Below are positions 61,441 to 64,000 of a stretch of DNA of 64,000 bases, in pieces; positions within the stretch are counted from its first letter, which is position 1; the number at the start of each line of letters is the position of its first letter. The stretch comes from IMCC26207 sp037141255. GTDB lineage: Bacteria > Actinomycetota > Acidimicrobiia > Acidimicrobiales > Microtrichaceae. Both the position numbers and the translations under genes were made by a program. The stretch spans positions 1 through 64,000 of the forward strand of contig JBAXCX010000002.1 in assembly GCA_037141255.1 (NCBI GenBank), in the 5' to 3' direction. A model generated the notes under the pieces. It worked only from the letters and a program-made list of their open reading frames with translations. It searched no databases and was not told where the DNA came from.

Positions 61441-63381
61441 TCACCGCCGGGCATCACGAGTTGCTTCTAGGCCAGCGGAAAATCTCTCGGGAGTCATGCT
61501 TTGTGGCGGACGGTCAAGCAATTGGATCGGCTGTACCTCTGCTGCGGGACGGCCTTGATGAAGTTGGTTCACGTAGCTGTCGATATCAGCCTCGTAGCAT
61601 TCGACCTTTCCATCCGGGGTTTGGTCGTCAGCAAAGTAAAAGGTCAGAGGAATTTTGCTCGGTGCGAGCATCCCATGTGCTGCCAGGCGCACTTCGTCGG
61701 AGCTATTGGGTGGCGAAAAATGGATCACCCCCGAGACCATCAAGATAAGTTCCCCCGCTACACAATCAAATCGCAGAGCTGCTGCTCGTACTGAGTCCAG
61801 AACCTCGTCAAAAGTAGAGGGGACGTGGAATGAACGAATCATGTTTGTGTAGCGGTGAGATCCAGGCAGCACATGCAGCGTGCCGTTGAACTCATTCATG
61901 TCCACTAGGGGTATCCAGGCGTAGAAACTCGTTGCTTCACGCTCATCAACTAGTGCGTAATCCTGATGAGGACCCGGTTCGTTATTGGTTGATGGTGGCT
62001 TCACCGAAAAGTCCAAGCGCATAAGTTCAAGCTGCTCTGGGTCAATCACCGCTGCGATCTTCGGTGCAAGTAGCACCGCTAGTTCCTGAGTAATGAATTC
62101 CCGAACATCATCTTCTGGGATCAAGATCGTGTGGAACCATGCATCCCCGATCGGTCGATTCATTCGCCGCACTGCTTCGGCAAAGATTTCTTGGCCGCGA
62201 GCCACCTCTTCGGCCGTCAGAATCACGCCTAGGCGCACAAAACCAGCGCGAGCCAGTGCAAGGGCAACCTCGGGGTCCTTTATGCCAACAATTTTTCGAA
62301 GCGGGGCGAGCGGGACTGGCTCTGACTCTTGCAGATCTTCAGCGGCGGAACTGACCGGCGTGAGGCCAAAGCTGCCAAGATCGATTCCGTGCAGCGCCCC
62401 GATCGCAGTTGCAGTACTGAGCGACTCAGAAGCCCAACCGAAGCTTTCTTGTGGGCCCCCGTAGTAACAGATTGAACGCTCCCAACAGCCCTCGGGTAGT
62501 TGCCGTTGCAGCAGCAGGTCTGCAAGGTTCGCACAATCTTGACGAGCCGCATCAAAGAGCCTAAGCACTCGTAATGCGTCAGCGAGTTCAAGATCACTAC
62601 GGAATCCATCAGAGGCCGCGTCATGCAAAATGCGAGAGATGATCAGATTGCGCAGACCAGCAAACCGCTCGATGCCATCACGTGCCGAGATGGCAACGCT
62701 GCGATACAGGCTGGTTCGACTTCGATACCAATGATCCTCTTCGACCTCTGTCCCGGCCTCTACAACCGAGGCCACCCACTCGACAGCCGAAGCTGGAGCA
62801 AGATTCGGCCCTAGGTAGCGGATGACATTTGCATTTACGGTGACGTCAACGTCTTGCGGGCTCGCCTCGGAGTTCTCCCACAGCTCTACTCGTCTTGCTT
62901 GAGCAGCACCTGAACGCTCGGAGCGCAGTTGCCAGCGGTACGCCAAACTGCGAATCTCGGGCCGCAGCAGCATCCAAGTAAAGAACCTTCCTTGCGGGTC
63001 GCGATTAGCTAACAGGAGTCGTTGGTTAGCAGTTCCAGCGGAATGACCAACTGCTAGCGAACAACATGCAGTGTCGTCTGCATCGGGTGGGGTGTAGTCA
63101 TGCAGCTCTGCTTCTTTTGCCCAGTATCGCCATAGACCAGCGCCCTCACGCTGGCCCATCAAATAATCCGCTGCCCGATCTCTCATGGCTTTGGCCTCTG
63201 GCAGACCTACCCCGTCAAGAGCAATCGAAGTCAGCGCCGTCACAAAGTTCACACTGTCTGGCTGCCAATCCTGCGCCTCGAGCAAAGAACTCGCATAGGA
63301 GGGAAACTCCCCCGAGGCTTTCTGCTCAGCAGAAAGCCAAATAGTTGCACGTTCTACCGAAGCTTTAATCTGCTGTTTCAT
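61441..63381 (-). CDS. Terpene-cyclase-like toroid fused to PhyH dioxygenase
   Basis: 646 residues from ATG 63381 with AGGGGG upstream. The N-terminal 350 residues form helical repeats of the prenyltransferase/squalene-cyclase type (WLSAEQKASGEFPSY, GCWERSICYYGGP). They contain PDADDTACC, the D-x-DD-T-A motif that is the catalytic acid of class II terpene cyclases. The C-terminal 270 residues are a PhyH oxygenase with a complete triad (HQDYALVDE and VIHFSPPN) and a likely 2-oxoglutarate arginine in EVRLAAHG. Few Q-W repeats are seen, so cyclase activity is not assured. I know of no described protein with this fusion. Confidence 0.82.
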   Translation of the reverse strand: MKQQIKASVERATIWLSAEQKASGEFPSYASSLLEAQDWQPDSVNFVTALTSIALDGVGLPEAKAMRDRAADYLMGQREGAGLWRYWAKEAELHDYTPPDADDTACCSLAVGHSAGTANQRLLLANRDPQGRFFTWMLLRPEIRSLAYRWQLRSERSGAAQARRVELWENSEASPQDVDVTVNANVIRYLGPNLAPASAVEWVASVVEAGTEVEEDHWYRSRTSLYRSVAISARDGIERFAGLRNLIISRILHDAASDGFRSDLELADALRVLRLFDAARQDCANLADLLLQRQLPEGCWERSICYYGGPQESFGWASESLSTATAIGALHGIDLGSFGLTPVSSAAEDLQESEPVPLAPLRKIVGIKDPEVALALARAGFVRLGVILTAEEVARGQEIFAEAVRRMNRPIGDAWFHTILIPEDDVREFITQELAVLLAPKIAAVIDPEQLELMRLDFSVKPPSTNNEPGPHQDYALVDEREATSFYAWIPLVDMNEFNGTLHVLPGSHRYTNMIRSFHVPSTFDEVLDSVRAAALRFDCVAGELILMVSGVIHFSPPNSSDEVRLAAHGMLAPSKIPLTFYFADDQTPDGKVECYEADIDSYVNQLHQGRPAAEVQPIQLLDRPPQSMTPERFSAGLEATRDARR

Positions 63382-63544
63382 GGAGTTTCCCCCTGACTCG
63401 GAACGCATCTAGTCCTCAGATCTCGACTGGCAAGTGACCGCAAAACTCCTAGATAGTGAGGATACCTGAGCATTCCCGATTAACTTAGGGAAGATATGTA
63501 ACTCATCCCGGGGACGGATGAGTCAACCAGCAAAGGCATCCAAC

Positions 63545-64000
63545 ATGGGTCTTCTTGATAGGTTCCGCAGCAAGCCTGGAACTCAAGCAGTTGTTCAAGA
63601 GAACGAGCCTTTGGTCTCGGCCGCAGCTACACCTGCTGCCGAAGTGGAAGAAGAAACTCTCTCCCCGCCAAGTACCGAGGTTGATCCCAATCGCCCTCAC
63701 CTTGGGGAATGGCTCGATGTGCCGTTCGCTGAAGTTTCCAACCACCCAGACGCGATCGAGCGAATCTACGCCGGCACCCTTGATGGGATGTCGATTCGCG
63801 GTGTCTTCACCGAAGAAGAGGTGGCCACGGGGGTGCTCCGTGCTCGCTCCCATGCAGATGAATTCAATGACTACGGTAAGCAGATCTTTTTTGGTACTGC
63901 AATCGTCGGCGCCGATGATGACCGTGCCGACTACTACGCCGCTGCGCCCATCATCAACGATCGCGTTGACGAGCTCTTTGATGTGGACTTTGTGGGACGT
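63545..64000 (+). CDS. Partial gene at right edge, possible Fe(II)/2-oxoglutarate oxygenase
   Basis: The first 152 codons are in frame to the window end with no stop. The protein starts MGLLDRFRSKPG, with a Glu/Pro/Ala-rich linker to about residue 48, then a folded part beginning HLGEWLDVPFAEVSNHP. IRGVFTEEEVATGVLRARS near residue 90 resembles the opening helix of many 2-oxoglutarate oxygenases, and FGTAIVGADDDRADYY follows. The iron-binding motif would lie beyond the edge, so the family is uncertain. It is divergent from the cyclase-like/PhyH gene with 163 bp between starts. Confidence 0.5.
   Translation, partial: MGLLDRFRSKPGTQAVVQENEPLVSAAATPAAEVEEETLSPPSTEVDPNRPHLGEWLDVPFAEVSNHPDAIERIYAGTLDGMSIRGVFTEEEVATGVLRARSHADEFNDYGKQIFFGTAIVGADDDRADYYAAAPIINDRVDELFDVDFVGR

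Overview
The window reads as the chromosome of a free-living, aerobic, polysaccharide-producing bacterium, most likely an actinobacterium. The pointers are a mycothiol-type maleylpyruvate isomerase-fold enzyme, the tRNA-Thr/tRNA-Met/rpmG ... tRNA-Trp/secE/nusG/rplK/rplA order, and moderately GC-rich sequence with many GTG starts. A lineage such as Acidimicrobiia is plausible but not proven. No rRNA, CRISPR array, transposase or integrase was seen, and there is no gene-free stretch over 300 bases.

Region 1 (1-7.3 kb) holds mixed metabolic and accessory genes: an amidohydrolase, a lipoprotein, a FetAB-like ABC exporter pair, an HSL-type esterase, an SDR oxidoreductase, a small membrane protein and a PAS-GGDEF diguanylate cyclase. 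Region 2 (7.3-14 kb) is a translation/secretion block on the minus strand. It runs tRNA-Thr, tRNA-Met, rpmG, an ECF sigma/anti-sigma pair, tRNA-Trp, secE, nusG (with an acidic 13-residue repeat), rplK and rplA. Plus-strand genes for a P-loop-less ABC/SMC-like membrane protein and an acetyltransferase precede tRNA-Tyr and its clear intrinsic terminator. Region 3 (14-20.3 kb) carries yajQ, htpX, a polynucleotide-kinase-type HAD phosphatase, acs, a mycothiol-type enzyme and a DUF2855 protein.

Region 4 (20.3-32.2 kb) is one long minus-strand operon for respiratory complex I, nuoA-B-C-D-H-I-J-K-L-M-N. It has no nuoE, nuoF or nuoG, and it ends in a MidA/NDUFAF7-type methyltransferase 9 nt after nuoN. 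The electron-input module must be encoded elsewhere or replaced.

Region 5 (32.4-64 kb) is a large surface-polysaccharide locus. It encodes a sugar aminotransferase, an initiating phosphoglycosyltransferase, a Wzb-like phosphatase, a Wzc-like tyrosine autokinase, eight glycosyltransferases, an acyl-adenylate (CapK) enzyme, a GNAT, a PAP2 phosphatase, an anchored proline-rich protein and a large polytopic GT-C-like protein. The right part is unusual. It has three PhyH-type dioxygenases, one with an Asp-to-Asn change in the iron site, and a DUF5989/NodU carbamoyltransferase/SxtJ-SGNH group. A minus-strand set follows: a terpene-cyclase-like toroid fused to a PhyH dioxygenase, then a radical SAM protein with an N-terminal SPASM-like module, then the SGNH hydrolase. 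I regard 57.8-63.4 kb as the best candidate for an undescribed tailoring system. The last gene runs off the right edge.
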